Below, in pieces: positions 43,286-52,882 of a stretch of DNA of 64,000 bases. Made by a program: the position numbers and the translations under genes. The notes under the pieces were generated by a model. The model searched no databases. It was not told where the DNA came from and worked only from the letters and a program-made list of their open reading frames with translations. This stretch comes from CAVSRC01 sp963743015. GTDB taxonomy: Bacteria > Pseudomonadota > Alphaproteobacteria > Rhizobiales > Kaistiaceae. Positions within the stretch are counted from its first letter, which is position 1. Every line of letters starts with the position of its first letter. Where the stretch lies: contig CAVUOD010000004.1 in NCBI GenBank assembly GCA_963743015.1, positions 1 to 64,000 of the forward strand, given 5' to 3'.

Positions 43286-44789
43286 TTGCACATCCTCACC
43301 ATTCACGGTGACAGGCAGCCGCTCAGGCAGGGCGTGGTCCGGATCGACTGGCCGCGCCTCGAATTCGACCGCACCCACCCCTCCGCCGGCTTGCACCGGC
43401 GCTTCCTCGAACTGTTCTGTCAGGCCGCCGACCTCTGGCAATCGCTGCCCGTCGCCTCGGCCTCTGTGCACATGCGGGTGTCGCCGCGCGAGCCGCCGGC
43501 AAGCTGGCACGCGATAGCCACCGGTGCGACCGAGGAAGCGCCGCTGCGTCTGGCGATGGCCGCCTTCATGCGCCTCGACGGCATGGACGGCGCCACCGTG
43601 ACGGCGCCGGTGAGCGCCGACGACTACGAGGCGGCCTTCATCGCCGCCGACGACGGCTGGCTGACCTTCGACCGGCAGCCGGCGGAAACCTCCGCCGGCG
43701 GCCAGGTATTCGCCGGGATGAGCCTGTTCGCCTGCCTCGCCGACCTCTTCGCCAAGGCCATGACGCTGGGCCATACGGTCGACTATCAGGCGGCGCTGAT
43801 GCCGCTCAGGCCGAGCGCCGAACTGATCCGGCGGGTGATGAAGTCGGCCGCCTTCCTGGGCCGCGAGACCGCGGCGCCACCGGCGCTCGTCGACCGCCAG
43901 AACGCCATCGCCCGCGATCTTGCGGCGGCGCGCTATCTGGTCGAGGAGGCGGTGCGCATCGACGCGCCAGGCCAGGACTGGCTCGAGGACTACCTGGCCG
44001 CCGCGGCGGCGCGCGCTCTGCCTTTGGCGGCAGCCGACATGGCCGCCGGCGTTCTGCCGCTCGACGAGGAGCGGGCAAGCGCGCTCGCCTATCACGTCCA
44101 TCCCGACGCGCTGCTCGCGCGCCGGCGATGCCGCCGATGCCCTCGAATCGGTCGACGGTTTCATGGCGCCGGCCGCAGCCGCCGCGCGTCTGCGCTGCGA
44201 ACCGTTCTGGCGCACCGCCGATTACGACGCCTTGCGCCCGCTCGATTCGCCGATCACCGCGCTCTTCTCGACGCTGAGCGCCCGCTCGCGGCCGGGGCCG
44301 GGCAGCGCCGGTTCGGGCCAGGCCCCGAATGGCGGCGGCGGCAATGGAAACGGCGGCAACGGCGGCAGCGGACCGTTCATCTTCGTCAGCTACGCCCACA
44401 GGGACCGGGCGCATATCGACCCGATCCTCGCCGGGCTCGCCGGAGACGGCGTGCGGCTGTGGATCGATACCGAAATCCATGTCGGCGAGGAATGGGACAC
44501 GCGGCTGGAGACGCAGCTCACCGCCTGCTCCGGGCTGATCGCCTTCGTCTCCGACGACTACGCGGCGTCGAAGCATTGCCGGCGCGAGCTGAAATTCGCC
44601 GACGCGCTTGACAAGCCGATCCTGGCATCGTCCTTCGGCACGGCGCCGCTCTCCGGCGGTCTCGGCTACATCTTCGCCTCGCTGCAATTCGTCGCCGGCA
44701 AGGAGGCCGATGTCGCCGCCGCGCTCATCCGCGCGATCCGGCAGAAACTGCCGGAAGTGATCGTGACCGGTGCCGGCCGGGGCGCGTGA
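43286..44789 (+). pseudogene. TIR-domain protein with long N-terminal region, one frameshift
   Basis: About 500 aa. TTG start 43286 with GAGG upstream. Residues 1-340 are of unknown fold (alpha-rich, no hit by eye). A Gly/Asn linker (NGGGGNGNGGNGGSG) leads to a C-terminal TIR domain from about residue 363: FIFVSYAHRDRAHIDPILAG, VRLWIDTEIHVGEEWDT, then LIAFVSDDYAASKHCRREL with the Glu that is catalytic in NAD-cleaving TIRs. One extra base near 44117-44122 breaks the frame between PDALLAR and AGDAADALESVDGF. Family knowledge: bacterial TIR proteins cleave NAD+ or make cyclic ADP-ribose signals in immunity. Confidence 0.75.
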
Positions 44790-44798
44790 GGAGTCGGG

Positions 44799-45404
44799 AT
44801 GGGAAACGCAGTCGTCTTCCAGATCGTGGAAATTGTCCTGGCGCTGCTGGTCGTCGTCGCGCTGGTGCGCATCTATGCCGCCGCCGTTCGTCCGCTGTTG
44901 CGCAACTGGCGGCTGGCCCGCCGCGGCTTCGCCTCCGAGCCCGCCTATCACCGCGAGCGCAACATCCTCCACCTGCTCTTCCGCATCGTGCCGCTGCTTG
45001 CCGTCGTCGCGGTCCTGGCGGCGATCGCCATACCGGCCTATCAGGACTACGCCAACCGCGCCCAGTCCGCCGCGCGCGATCACGAGCGCGTCGCGGACCT
45101 TGCTGTGATCCAGAAGGCCCTCGCCAGCTATTACCTCGACCACGGCGCCTATCCGGTGAGCGAAAGCGAAGCCTATGACGAGCCCACCTTCACCGCCGTG
45201 CTCGATCCGCTGATCACCGGCGGCTATCTGCCGAGCCTGCCCAACGATCCCAGCGGCGCCCCCATCACCTTCGTCTATCAGACGACCGCGAACGGCACCT
45301 ATTATTGCCTCGGCGCCAATACCGAGGGCGTGCCGCCGCCCTCCACCTGCGACACGACCACGCTCGGCAATCCCCTCGACACCAACTACATGGTCGGTCC
45401 CTGA
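44799..45404 (+). CDS. membrane protein with GspG/pilin-like domain
   Basis: 201 aa. The first helix (VVFQIVEIVLALLVVVALVR) is at residues 5-25. The second (RIVPLLAVVAVLAAIAIPAY), about residues 62-82, is followed by QDYANRAQSAARDHERVADL. The LAAIAIPAYQDYANRAQ segment is that of type IV pilin and GspG N-termini, and the region after it (ALASYYLDHGAYPVSESEAY and a Cys-containing tail) resembles GspG. The prepilin peptidase site (G-F-x3-E) is missing and the pilin helix is internal. GAGGAG precedes ATG 44799, 9 bases after the TIR gene. Confidence 0.7.
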   Translation: MGNAVVFQIVEIVLALLVVVALVRIYAAAVRPLLRNWRLARRGFASEPAYHRERNILHLLFRIVPLLAVVAVLAAIAIPAYQDYANRAQSAARDHERVADLAVIQKALASYYLDHGAYPVSESEAYDEPTFTAVLDPLITGGYLPSLPNDPSGAPITFVYQTTANGTYYCLGANTEGVPPPSTCDTTTLGNPLDTNYMVGP

Positions 45405-45406
45405 CC

Positions 45407-46038
45407 ATGCTGTCACGCCGACGAAAACTGGTATCGCGACCTCAAGCACTCGCCCTATCGCCTGCGCTTCGAACTGCATCCCGGCGGCGAATACATCACC
45501 ATGTTCACCGGCGCCTATGACCGGGCGCGCATCCTGGCGCGCAGCGCCCTCGGTTCGGACGAGGTGATCGCCATCGTCGCCGGCAATCCGGACGCGTGGC
45601 GGGGGGACTGGGCGACGAAGCGCTACGGGCGCAAGCGCAAGAGCCCCTTCGCTCCGCTCGCCGACATGGGCGTCAACGTCGAGAAGCCGCTCGCCACCTG
45701 GTATACGACTCCCCATCCGCACCACGACGACACCAAGGACTGGCGCTGGGAACACCGCGCGCTCGCCGTCACCTGGGAGGAGGCGGACATCCTGCTGTGG
45801 AGCAATATCGGGCAGTGGATCGGCATCCGCCCGGTGGCGCCGGTGCTGACCACCCTCATCAATCGCGAACGCGAGATCGCGGTGCTCGCCTATGATGATC
45901 GCGGCATGGAAATCACCGCACTTGTCCCCGAAGAGCTCACCGCGCTTTACCGGCATTTCGACGCCTGGCTGCTCGATTACGAACGGCCGCGCATGGCCGA
46001 GGTCTTCGGCCCGCCGACCAGCCGGACCGCAGAGCTAG
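45407..46038 (+). pseudogene. DUF3885 family protein, frameshifted
   Basis: About 210 aa. ATG 45407 lies 2 bases after the pilin-like gene's stop. An extra base near 45413-45420 leads into the frame with DENWYRDLKHSPYRLRFELH, MFTGAYDRARILARSALGS, ATWYTTPHPHHDDTKDW, EIAVLAYDDRGMEITAL and FDAWLLDYERPRM, the build of the DUF3885 family. In this frame there is no stop near the natural end; a shift near 46010-46025 would reach TAG 46036-46038, which shares a CTAG with the stop of the convergent kinase gene. The end is therefore uncertain. Function unknown. Confidence 0.6.
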
Positions 46039-46671
46039 TCCCCCTTGAAGACGAACTCCGGCGCGATGCTCTCCGTCATCACCACATGGCCGTTGGGCAG
46101 GTCGTTGCCGTCGAGCTTCCAGGCGATCTCCTCCGGCGTCAGCTTGTAGCCTTCCCAGCGCCTGATCAGACGGGCCCTCAGCTCGGCTTCCGGCACGGCG
46201 ATCATCACGGTCGTGTCGAACAGGCCGTGCAGCGACGACCACGGCGCCTGCGGCGAGCAGCAGATAGTTGCCCTCGACGATCAGGTGGCGCACCGAAGAC
46301 GGGATCATGCGCGCTCCCGCCCGCGCAATTTCCAGATCGCGGTCGAACACCGGCACGGCGATCTCCGCCTCGCCGTTCTCCTTCAGCCGCGCCAGCATGT
46401 GGGCGAAGCCGGCGACATCGAAGGTGTGCGGCGCGCCCTTGCGCGGCCGCCAGCCGCGCGGCACCAGCACCATGTCGTCGAAGTGATAGCCGTCCATCGG
46501 CAGCACGGCGGCGGCGCCCTCTTCGTCCGCGTTCAGCCGCTCGACCAGCCGTTCCGCCAGCGTCGACTTGCCGGAACCCGGCGCCCCGGCGATCGCCGTG
46601 ATGCTGCGCGCCGCAGAACCGCGCTCGCGCACCACAGCGACGAGACCGTCAAGATCAAGCATGGTCGCCAT
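46035..46671 (-). pseudogene. P-loop nucleoside/sugar kinase-like protein (FrcK/YggC type), frameshifted
   Basis: About 211 aa. Walker A ITAIAGAPGSGKSTLAERLV is at residues 25-40; PMDGYHFDDMVL and GAPHTFDVAGFAHML are typical of the pantothenate-kinase-like group that includes the fructose-transporter-linked FrcK. After LIVEGNYLLLAA an extra G near 46242-46250 breaks the frame; in the other frame the protein continues WSSLHGLFDTTVMIAVPEAE and ends EFVFKGD at TAG 46037-46035. It converges on the TIR operon. Likely phosphorylates a sugar or nucleoside; the substrate is not known. Confidence 0.7.
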
Positions 46672-46850
46672 CGAAACTCCCTTGTCGCATCACGCGAAGC
46701 CACACGCGCACAACGACCGAAGGTCGAAAATGCGCACCGACTGCCCCCTTTCCGCGCGACCGCTGGGCAACAGCCGGAGCCGGGATTATCGTGAAGGGTT
46801 GCTGTGGGCAAGCCGCAGAAGCGCAACGTTTCACCAATGGGAGGAATGCC

Positions 46851-47615
46851 TTGTCGAGACTGGGCGGCAAGATTGCCATCGTTACGGGCGCAGGACAGGG
46901 AATCGGGGAAGGAATCGCCCGCAAGTTCGCTGCCGAAGGCGCCCGCGTCATCGTCGCCGAACGCGATCCGAAGACGGGTGCGGCGGTTGCCGGCTCGCTG
47001 CCCGGCGCGCGCTTCATTCATACCGACGTCGCCAGGGAGGAGTCGATCGTCGCCATGGTCGCCGAGACGGTTGCGACCGTCGGCGTGCCCGATATCCTCG
47101 TCAACAATGCCGGGATCGCCGTCTTCGACGAACCGCTCAGCCTGAGCGCGGAGGAATGGCATCGCTGCTTCTCGGTCGACCTCGACGGCGTCTGGTACTG
47201 CTGCAAGCACATCCTGCCGCATCTGCTCGACAAGGGCGGCGGCGCCATCGTCAACATCGCCTCCGTCCACGCCTTCCAGATCATCCCGCACACCTTCCCC
47301 TATCCCGTCGCCAAGCACGGCGTGCTCGGGCTGACGCGGGCGCTGGCGATCGAATATGCCGGTCGCGGCGTGCGCATCAACGCGATCTCGCCGGGCTACA
47401 TCGATACGCCGGTCAACGAGTGGTATTTCTCCACGCTGCCGAACCCGGCGGGCGCTCGCCGGGCGGCCGAAGACCTGCACCCGGTCAAGCGCATGGGCCG
47501 CGCCGACGAGGTTGCAGCCGTCGCCACGCTGCTCGCCTCCGACGAGGCGACGTTCATGATCGGCGCCAACATCGTCATCGACGGCGGCATCTCCATTCGC
47601 TTCCACGACGCGTGA
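46851..47615 (+). CDS. SDR-family oxidoreductase
   Basis: 254 aa from TTG 46851, with GGGAGGA 5-6 bases upstream deciding the start. Contains IVTGAGQGIGEGIARKFAAE, ILVNNAGIAVFDE, NIASVHAFQ, the catalytic Tyr-Lys in YPVAKHGVLGLTRA, and the C-terminal MIGANIVIDGG. Typical of 3-ketoacyl or sugar dehydrogenases of the classical SDR group. Divergent from the kinase gene. Substrate unknown. Confidence 0.9.
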   Translation: MSRLGGKIAIVTGAGQGIGEGIARKFAAEGARVIVAERDPKTGAAVAGSLPGARFIHTDVAREESIVAMVAETVATVGVPDILVNNAGIAVFDEPLSLSAEEWHRCFSVDLDGVWYCCKHILPHLLDKGGGAIVNIASVHAFQIIPHTFPYPVAKHGVLGLTRALAIEYAGRGVRINAISPGYIDTPVNEWYFSTLPNPAGARRAAEDLHPVKRMGRADEVAAVATLLASDEATFMIGANIVIDGGISIRFHDA

Positions 47616-47733
47616 GGGGAGAGGCGAAGGACCACGTTATTCCCGGCAAGAACAGCGCTGCGATTGACGAGAAAAGCTGGACGACAGCGCGATTGTTCTT
47701 AAGTTCTGCCCTGCAGGGCTTTACTGAACTGCA

Positions 47734-48813
47734 ATGGCGGAGAGACGGACTGTGCTCGAAAGATTGATCGACCTGATTTACGAAGCCGCGGCCCAGCCAA
47801 GTCTCTGGCCGGTCGTGCTTCAGCAGATCAGCGATCTTGTCGGTGGTGTGGGCGGTGTCTTCATCGTGCCGGCAGCGGGCGCGTGGCTTGCCTCGCCCAA
47901 GCTCGTCGACATGGTCTCCGATTTCACCGCCGAAGGGTGGGCGACCAACAATGAACGCACTCGTCGCCTTCTGGCCGCCAAGCATCCGGGCTTCGTCACC
48001 GACGTCGATGTGTTCAAGCCTGAGGAGATTCCCAAGGATCCGGTCTACCGCGATTTCTTCCTGCCACGCGGCTACGGATGGGGCGTCGCCACGGTCGTCG
48101 AGATTCCCTCCGGCGACGCGGCGGTCATCCATGTCGAGCGCGAGTTCACCACCGGACCGGTCGAGCGCAAGTTCGTCGACATGCTCGACGGGCTGAGGCC
48201 GCATCTCGCCCGTGCCGCCCTGCTCACCTGCCGGCTCAATCTCGAGAAGGCGCAGGCGACGGCGGCCACGCTGCAGATGCTCGGCCTGCCCGGCGCCGTG
48301 CTCGACAGCAGCGGGCGCATCGTGGCTGCCAACGAGCGCCTGTCGCAGCTCATTCCGCGGATCATCCAGGATCGCCAGTCGCGCGTGTCGCTGGTCGACG
48401 GCAACGCCGACGCACTCCTGGCACAGGCCATCCGCCATATGACCGGCGTGGCGCGTCCGGTCAGCTCGATCCCGATCCCGGCGCGCGAGGACATGCCCGC
48501 TTACATCGTGCATGTGGCGCCGGTGAAAGGCGAAGCACAGGACGTCTTCGGTGCGGCGACGACGATGCTGGTCGTCACGCCGGTGGAGCCGCGCGAAGTG
48601 CCCACGGCCAATGTGCTTCAGGGGCTCTTCGACCTCACCCCCATCGAGGCGAAAGTGGCCAAGCTCATCGGCGACGGCAAGACGCTGTCCACGGTTGCGC
48701 GCAGGCTCAACCTGTCCGAGGAAGGCATGCGCCGGCAGATGAAATCCGTATTCGCCAAGACCGGCCTAAATCGACAGACAGAACTGATCCGGCTGTTGCG
48801 CGACGTCTTCTAG
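47734..48813 (+). CDS. LuxR-family transcriptional regulator
   Basis: 359 aa. The N-terminal two-thirds is a sensor-type region of no clear family (VERKFVDMLDGLRPHLARAA; GLPGAVLDSSGRIVAANERL looks PAS-like). The C-terminal 65 residues form a LuxR/GerE helix-turn-helix: FDLTPIEAKVAKLIGDGKTL, VARRLNLSEEGMRRQM and KSVFAKTGLNRQTELIRLL. ATG 47734 is given; GTG 47752, with GGAGAG upstream, is as plausible. Targets are unknown. Confidence 0.85.
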   Translation: MAERRTVLERLIDLIYEAAAQPSLWPVVLQQISDLVGGVGGVFIVPAAGAWLASPKLVDMVSDFTAEGWATNNERTRRLLAAKHPGFVTDVDVFKPEEIPKDPVYRDFFLPRGYGWGVATVVEIPSGDAAVIHVEREFTTGPVERKFVDMLDGLRPHLARAALLTCRLNLEKAQATAATLQMLGLPGAVLDSSGRIVAANERLSQLIPRIIQDRQSRVSLVDGNADALLAQAIRHMTGVARPVSSIPIPAREDMPAYIVHVAPVKGEAQDVFGAATTMLVVTPVEPREVPTANVLQGLFDLTPIEAKVAKLIGDGKTLSTVARRLNLSEEGMRRQMKSVFAKTGLNRQTELIRLLRDVF

Positions 48814-48952
48814 TCCGCCCGCCATCTCGCAACGGCACGATTTGCCCATTTCCTGTGCAAATGGCGGCGTTACGCCTGCTATTTCTGCAAGGTTCCCAGA
48901 GGATTCTTGGCTAATCATGAAAGGGTGAGTGAAGACGAATCCCGTGGGGGCA

Positions 48953-50018
48953 ATGGATAGTCTGCTTGCTCATCCCTCGCGCAACCTGGTCAGGGTTGCG
49001 GCTTTCATGGTTGTGGTGTGGACCGCCGCGACGATCGGCTATGTCGAGGCCGGATGGAGCTTCCAGGACGCGCTCTACATGGTGACGCTGACGGTCTTCA
49101 CCGTCGGCTATGGCGAAGTCCATCCGATCGACACGCCGTTCCTGCATTTCATGACCATGGCGACGATGGCGCTCGGCTGCACCGGCATGATCTTCTTCAC
49201 CGGCGCACTCGTCCAGTTCTTCACCTTGCGGCCCCTGCAGGCAATCATGGGTGAGAGACGCATGCACACCGAAATCGACAAGCTGGAAAACCACGTCATC
49301 GTCTGCGGCTTCGGCCGCATCGGAGTCGAGCTCGCCAAGGCTCTGCATGATGGTGCCACCGCCTTCGTCATGATCGAGCAGAACGATCACAAGGCGGCAC
49401 AGGCGCGCGACGCCGGCTATCTGTGCATCGAGGGCGACGCGACCGCACGAGGCGACGCTGGAAACGGCCGGTATCGCACGGGCGCGCATCCTCGCCACCG
49501 TGCTCCCCAACGATGCGGCAAACGTCTTCATCACGCTGTCGGCCCGCAACCTCAATCCCGCCATCCAGATCATCGCCCGCGGCGACGCCGTCACCACCGA
49601 GAGCAAGCTGGTCCATGCCGGCGCCAACAAGGTGGTACTGCCGACCCATATCGGCGCCGAGCGCATCGCCGAGATGATCCTGTTTCCGGAGACCGCGCGC
49701 TTCATTTTCGAATCGGGGCACATGCGCGAGCTGGAGCGCACGCTGCGCAATCTCGGCCTCACCATCGAGGTGGTGGTGGTGCCGGAGAACGGCGCCTTCA
49801 CCGACCTGACCATCGAGGAGATCGAGACGCGCGCCCGCGGCTCGTTCTTCATCGTCCAGCTCAACCGGCGCGAGGGCGAGGCGATCACCGAGCCCGACAA
49901 GAGCCTGCGTGTCGCCGCCGGCGACGGTCTGGTTCTGGTCGGGCGCAGCGGCCAGGCGATGAGCGCCCAATTCGCCGCCCCGCGCGAGCGCGTGCGCGCC
50001 GGCCGCATGATCTTCTGA
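48953..50018 (+). pseudogene. potassium channel with TrkA-N/RCK domain, frameshifted
   Basis: About 354 aa. Two transmembrane helices flank the selectivity filter TVFTVGYGEVHP (about residues 46-57). Then comes the RCK Rossmann domain VIVCGFGRIGVELAKALHDG, and a C-terminal TrkA-C-like part (GDGLVLVGRSGQA). One extra base near 49442-49448 breaks the frame; joined, it reads GDATDEATLETAGIARARIL and continues VLPNDAANVFITLSARNLNP. The architecture is that of MthK- or Kch-type channels gated by ligand at the RCK ring. GTG 48929 is an alternative start. Confidence 0.78.
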
Positions 50019-50026
50019 CCGCGCCT

Positions 50027-50452
50027 CTATCGTTCGAGGTTTTCGCCGATCCGGCGCAGGACATCGGCGGCGGTCGCAAGGTGATCCGGGCTGAAGCCGG
50101 CGAGCACTTCGTGGCGCAGCTGATCGACGATGCGCGCGGTCGCTTCAATCATCGCGCCGGCTTCCACGGTCAGCGCCAGCGCCTTGGCCCGGCGGTCGTC
50201 GGAGAGCGGCTGCCGCTCGATGAGCCCCCTGGCCTCGAGGCTGTCGAGGATGCGCACCAGCGTCGACCCTTCGATCTTCAGCTGCCCGGCAAGTTCCCGC
50301 TGGGTCGGAGGCTGGGCGCTCCGCGAGATCTGCAGGAGCGTTTCCCAGCGCGCGACCGTCAGCCCGGCCGGTTTCAGCCGCTCGTCCAGCCGCGCCCGCC
50401 ATTTGCGGCTCACCTGCGCCAGTTCCGTTGCAAAGTTGCGCTCGACAGGCAT
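50027..50452 (-). CDS. MarR-family transcriptional regulator
   Basis: 141 aa. Winged helix: LTVARWETLLQISRSAQPPT, QRELAGQLKIEGSTLVRILD, SLEARGLIERQPLSDDRRAK, as in MarR/SlyA. Divergent from the universal stress protein gene by 64 bases; a perfect palindrome, AAGCATGCTT (50458-50467), lies just upstream of its ATG. Probably represses itself and perhaps the usp gene. Converges with the K+ channel gene. Confidence 0.9.
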   Translation of the reverse strand: MPVERNFATELAQVSRKWRARLDERLKPAGLTVARWETLLQISRSAQPPTQRELAGQLKIEGSTLVRILDSLEARGLIERQPLSDDRRAKALALTVEAGAMIEATARIVDQLRHEVLAGFSPDHLATAADVLRRIGENLER

Positions 50453-50457
50453 ATAGG

Positions 50458-50467
50458 AAGCATGCTT
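50458..50467. promoter_or_regulatory. palindrome between marR-like and usp genes, candidate MarR operator
   Basis: AAGCATGCTT, flanked by TATAGG and ATAGA, starts 6 bases before the MarR start codon in the 64-base divergent gap. MarR proteins usually bind such palindromes in their own promoters. Confidence 0.45.
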
Positions 50468-50516
50468 ATAGATAGGACGCTAACGAATTGCGTAGCATCC
50501 ACGCCAGCGAAGGGCA

Positions 50517-50963
50517 ATGGGGGTCTTGGTGTACAGGAAAGTTCTGATCGCCTTTGACGGATCGGAGGACAGCCGCGCGGCCCTGACCGCCGGCGCCGAG
50601 CTTGCGGCGCGGTTCAAGGCCGAGGTGGTTCTGCTTGCGGTGCTCAACACCGGCATCGACCTCGCGGCGGCCGAAGCCTATGCCAGCGGCAGCGCCGACG
50701 AGGAGCAGCTTGAGCAATCGACGGCGCTTCTCGACGAGGAGAAGATGCGCCTGCGCCAGAGCGGCCTCACCTGCACGACGATGGTGGCCAACGGCAATCC
50801 GCCCGAGCAGATCAACGAGAAGGCCCGCGAGATCGGCGCCGACCTGGTGGTGATCGGCCACCGGACCCACGGCCTGTGGTCCCGACTGGCCAACGACGCC
50901 GTCGGCGTGAAGCTGGTCAAGGACCCGCCGTGCAGCATCCTCATCGTTCCGCCGCAGCATTGA
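50517..50963 (+). CDS. universal stress protein UspA family
   Basis: 148 aa. Begins VYRKVLIAFDGSEDSRAALT and ends DLVVIGHRTHGLWSRLANDA, VGVKLVKDPPCSILIVP. The ATP-binding G-x2-G-x9-G(S/T) pattern is altered here (GHRTHGLWSRLANDAVG), so nucleotide binding is uncertain. ATG 50517 is given, with GTG 50529 as an alternative. Divergent from the MarR gene. Confidence 0.9.
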   Translation: MGVLVYRKVLIAFDGSEDSRAALTAGAELAARFKAEVVLLAVLNTGIDLAAAEAYASGSADEEQLEQSTALLDEEKMRLRQSGLTCTTMVANGNPPEQINEKAREIGADLVVIGHRTHGLWSRLANDAVGVKLVKDPPCSILIVPPQH

Positions 50964-50992
50964 TCCGCGCCGGCCGCGGTTTTGTCTGAAGG

Positions 50993-51784
50993 CTATGCCC
51001 CGCCGCAGCTGTGTTGCGAATCCGGCAGCGACCAGGTGCCGCCCGTTCGCGCGTCGAGACCGTAATAGACCCGGCCGCGATCGTCGTCCCGCGGACAGTC
51101 GCGCGGGACCGACACGAGACACATGACGACCGGATCGCCCGCCTTCGCATCGTAGAACGCGCTGACCGCATCGTAAGACACCTGCCCGCCATCGTTGGTG
51201 AAGCGGACGGCGCTGCCGGCACCGGGATCAGCGCCATTGAACGGCTCGCCGAAGCGCGTGGTGATCTCGGCGATATGGGTCATGGCACAGTCGCCGATCT
51301 GCTGCGGGATCGGCTGATCCCGGTTGAGCCGTGTGCTCTCCGCAAACGCGGCCGCTTTCGCGCCGATCAGGGCGTCGACATAGGACACAGGCCAGGAGGC
51401 GGTGCCGCCATAGGTTTGCAGCGCATTGACCTCGACGGCAGCGATGCACGCCTCGTCGGTGCCGCAGTTGTAGCGGTCATCGAGCAGCCATTTGCCGATC
51501 GCCCGCTTGCTCTCAGCGAACTCCGGCACGAAATCCGCATACGCCCTGGCAACCAGGACATCGATCCGCGACAGATACGGGTTCGCACATATCGTCCGCT
51601 CGTCGGCGCTCGCCGCCTTGGTGCAGTCGAACGACGGTCCGGGATTCGACGCCGCCTGCGCCACCGGCGGACCGCCGACCATCAGCATGACCAATAATGC
51701 CGCCACCGCACATCCGCAGACGATCGATGGGAACCCAAGTGCATCAGCGGCGCCGTATCCGGCCGTCATCGATGGCAAGCGCAT
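50993..51784 (-). CDS. exported protein with LprI-like N-terminal domain
   Basis: 263 aa from ATG 51784, preceded by GAGGTGAAG. A hydrophobic signal segment (VCGCAVAALLVMLMVGGPPV) ends near AQA-AS. The LprI/DUF1311 pattern follows: SFDCTKAASADERTICANPY and LSRIDVLVARAYADFV, with conserved cysteines and a YNCGTDEACIAAVE segment. The C-terminal half (TRFGEPFNGADPGAGSAVRF) is not recognised. LprI-domain proteins include lysozyme inhibitors; a periplasmic location is likely. The long open frame upstream is antisense to the ROK gene. Confidence 0.75.
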   Translation of the reverse strand: MRLPSMTAGYGAADALGFPSIVCGCAVAALLVMLMVGGPPVAQAASNPGPSFDCTKAASADERTICANPYLSRIDVLVARAYADFVPEFAESKRAIGKWLLDDRYNCGTDEACIAAVEVNALQTYGGTASWPVSYVDALIGAKAAAFAESTRLNRDQPIPQQIGDCAMTHIAEITTRFGEPFNGADPGAGSAVRFTNDGGQVSYDAVSAFYDAKAGDPVVMCLVSVPRDCPRDDDRGRVYYGLDARTGGTWSLPDSQHSCGGA

Positions 51785-51973
51785 CTTCACCTCGCCCAAC
51801 AGGAAAGCCGGCACACGGTCCTCAACGCACCCGAGCACGTCCCGGCCGCCCGATATTTCCATCAGTTCCCGAGCGTGATCAACCGCCAATTGCCGATCTC
51901 GGCTCTCCACGATTGTCAGACGGCAGACAGCCCGCGTAGAAAGCCTCGTCCCGAAGCCGCGCGACGGTGTGCG

Positions 51974-52882
51974 ATGACAGTCTGTTTCGATATCGGTGGA
52001 TCGACCATCAAGGCAGCGCTGGCGCGCTCGCCCGAGGACATCCGGCCGGTCGGCAAGCGCGACACGCCGGGCGACGACTTTGCCGCCTTCTGCCGGGCGC
52101 TGGCGGAACTGGCGGACGACGCCGGGGAAGCTGGGTCGCCGCTGTCGATCGCCATCGCCGGCGTGGTCGATCCGGAGACCGGCAGGATCAAATGCGCCAA
52201 CATCCCGTGCATCGACGGCCGCCGGCTGGCCGACGATCTGACGGCGGCGCTGGCACGCCCCGTGCGGGTGACCAACGATGCGGACTGCTTTGCGCTCGCC
52301 GAGGCCGCTTCCGGCGCCGGGCGCGGCCACCGGGTCGTCTTCGGCATCATCCTCGGCACCGGCGTTGGCGGCGGCGTGGTCGTCAACGGCCGCCTTGTCG
52401 AGGGCGCCGGCGGGTTTTCCGGCGAATGGGGGCACGGCTCGATCGTGGCGCGTCAGGCCGGCAACCCGCCGATCGACATTCCCTGGTTTGCCTGCGGCTG
52501 CGGCTTGAGCGGCTGCGTCGATACCGTCGGCGGCGCCCGCGGCATGGAAAGGCTGCACCACCAGCTCACCGGCACGACGATGAAGAGCCGCGCGATCATG
52601 GACGCCTGGCGGGCGCACGAGCGGCAGGCGGTGCGCACATTCGACTGCTATATCGACTTGGTCGCCCAGCCGCTCGCCTTCTCGATCAATGTGCTTGGCG
52701 CCGATATCGTGCCTGTCGGCGGCGGCCTCGGCAAGGAGACCGAGCTGATCGCCATTCTCGACCGCACCGTGCGCCAGCGCGTCCTCCGCCGCACCAGCGA
52801 GCCGCTCGTCGTCCCCGGCCAGTGCGGCGGCAATCCGGCCTTCATCGGTGCGGCGCTGGTCGCCGGGAAGCGCGCCGCGTGA
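51974..52882 (+). CDS. ROK-family sugar kinase
   Basis: 302 aa. ATP phosphate-1 site VCFDIGGSTIKAALA at residues 3-17; IAIAGVVDPETGRI; NDADCFALAEAASGAGRGHR; GTGVGGGVVVNG; GFSGEWGHG; and the ROK zinc motif CGCGLSGCVDT. Close in pattern to N-acetylglucosamine or glucokinase members. ATG 51974; the open frame upstream is unsupported. It overlaps the cutC-like gene (GTGA). Confidence 0.88.
   Translation: MTVCFDIGGSTIKAALARSPEDIRPVGKRDTPGDDFAAFCRALAELADDAGEAGSPLSIAIAGVVDPETGRIKCANIPCIDGRRLADDLTAALARPVRVTNDADCFALAEAASGAGRGHRVVFGIILGTGVGGGVVVNGRLVEGAGGFSGEWGHGSIVARQAGNPPIDIPWFACGCGLSGCVDTVGGARGMERLHHQLTGTTMKSRAIMDAWRAHERQAVRTFDCYIDLVAQPLAFSINVLGADIVPVGGGLGKETELIAILDRTVRQRVLRRTSEPLVVPGQCGGNPAFIGAALVAGKRAA

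Noticed and set aside
43806..45956. 716-aa minus-strand open frame
   Set aside because: Antisense to the TIR operon, which has family matches in the plus frames.
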